A stretch of DNA of 16,013 bases from Actinomycetes bacterium (lineage in GTDB: Bacteria; Actinomycetota; Thermoleophilia; Solirubrobacterales; Solirubrobacteraceae): NCBI GenBank assembly GCA_023404805.1, contig JAEYAL010000257.1, positions 1 to 16,013 on the forward strand, read 5' to 3'. How positions within the stretch are numbered: the first letter of the stretch is position 1; every line of letters starts with the position of its first letter. Shown here piece after piece: positions 15,711 through 16,013 of the stretch. A program made the position numbers and the translations under genes. A model generated the notes under the pieces. It searched no databases. It had not been told where the DNA came from and was given only the letters and a program-made list of their open reading frames with translations.

Positions 15711-15732
15711 CCGCCGACTGCGAGGCCGGCGG
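15711..15732. terminator. Second hairpin between convergent genes, probably serving the minus-strand gene
   Basis: CCGCCG (15711-15716) pairs with CGGCGG (15727-15732) around a 10-base loop, starting 11 bases beyond the minus-strand stop codon. Read on the minus strand it is followed by GTCGGTGTTCTGCT, which has only a broken T-run. A weak terminator is plausible. Confidence 0.35.
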
Positions 15733-15742
15733 CGGACTTGGG

Positions 15743-16013
15743 CTATGCCGCGGGCGGCGTCTCTGCGTCGTCGCTTTTGCCGTCGGTGCGCGAGACCGGC
15801 ATGCCGAGGAAGCTCCGCGGCTTCTTGACCTGCGTCGCGGCTGCGGCTGCCGCCAGCATCGCTTCGGCTTCGGCGATCGCGGCGGCATGCTCCGGCGGGA
15901 GATCCGGGCGAGCGGCTGCGGCGGCCTCAGGTGCGACGGGGGCCGGGTGCGGAGCCGCGGGCACGGCCTGGGGCGGCTGCGCAACCGGGGGCGCCGGGGC
16001 GGCTGCCGGAGGC
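15743..16013 (-). CDS. Pro/Ala-rich protein of unknown function, C-terminal part (partial)
   Basis: The minus-strand frame is open from the window edge to TAG at 15743-15745, giving about 89 residues. The visible N-terminal half is a Pro/Ala/Val linker without a fold, reading like PPVAQPPQAVPAAPHPAP. A short Ala/Glu-rich helix follows (EHAAAIAEAEAMLAAAAAA), then a mixed-charge tail (KKPRSFLGMPVSRTDGKSDD) ending in AETPPAA. No family is recognised. The tail's ordinary composition and the convergent hairpins before the stop favour a real gene over a chance open frame. The GTG at 15964 lies inside the linker and is unlikely to be the true start, so the gene probably begins beyond the window. Confidence 0.5.
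   Translation of the reverse strand, partial: PPAAAPAPPVAQPPQAVPAAPHPAPVAPEAAAAARPDLPPEHAAAIAEAEAMLAAAAAATQVKKPRSFLGMPVSRTDGKSDDAETPPAA

Noticed and set aside
14347..15984. A 545-codon minus-strand open frame across the zinc-knuckle protein gene
   Set aside because: It spans two hairpins and a promoter and reads as Arg/Ala-rich noise; the plus-strand frame has a zinc motif, a promoter and ordered helices.
1..16013. tRNA, rRNA, CRISPR repeats, insertion sequences or attachment sites
   Set aside because: The gaps between genes are short and show no cloverleaf, no repeated spacer pattern, no transposase motifs and no direct-repeat borders.

Overview
The window is a gene-dense stretch of a very GC-rich bacterial chromosome. 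Third codon positions are almost always G or C. GTG starts, short overlaps between genes and probable leaderless genes with a TANNNT -10 box just before the start codon all point to an actinobacterium. The style fits a deep-branching class such as Thermoleophilia (Solirubrobacterales), but no rRNA or other marker gene is present, so this placement is an inference.

Layout. (1) Positions 1-4816, plus strand: the end of a PD-(D/E)XK nuclease subunit, then a 1294-residue UvrD-type helicase-nuclease that overlaps it by 3 bases. Together they form an AddAB/AdnAB-type machine that processes DNA double-strand ends. Both subunits keep a nuclease core and the cysteine pattern of an iron-sulfur staple. 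The helicase subunit also carries a canonical sliding-clamp-binding pentapeptide (QLDLF) in a disordered linker. (2) 4813-5868, minus strand: a YihY/BrkB-family membrane protein whose stop codon overlaps that of the helicase, tail to tail. (3) 5869-6070: a divergent promoter region, visibly richer in AT, with a perfect 12-bp palindrome over the likely -35 box of the next gene. (4) 6071-6895: a compact sigma-70 family factor of the primary-like (group 2) kind, with unusual residues at the -10 and -35 contact positions. (5) 6896-7121: two strong hairpins, one terminator-like, then a putative promoter and a structured leader. (6) 7122-13099: gltB and gltD, the two subunits of NADPH-dependent glutamate synthase, overlapping by one base. 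(7) 13149-14483: a flavin-containing monooxygenase-like protein. (8) 14599-15651: a 350-residue protein with an N-terminal zinc-knuckle-like motif and a C-terminal region resembling the alpha-glutamyl/putrescinyl-thymine pyrophosphorylase (DNA-glycosylase-fold) families. (9) 15743-16013, minus strand: the end of a Pro/Ala-rich protein that runs off the window.

Most of the window is housekeeping: recombinational repair, ammonium assimilation and transcription. I see no mobile element, CRISPR array, tRNA or rRNA gene, and no evident multi-gene novel system. The signals most worth checking are the clamp-binding motif in the helicase-nuclease, the diverged sigma factor with its palindromic operator candidate, the repeated leaderless promoter layout, and the possible DNA-base-processing protein at 14599. 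No intergenic gap reaches 300 bases; the largest (6896-7121) is described feature by feature.
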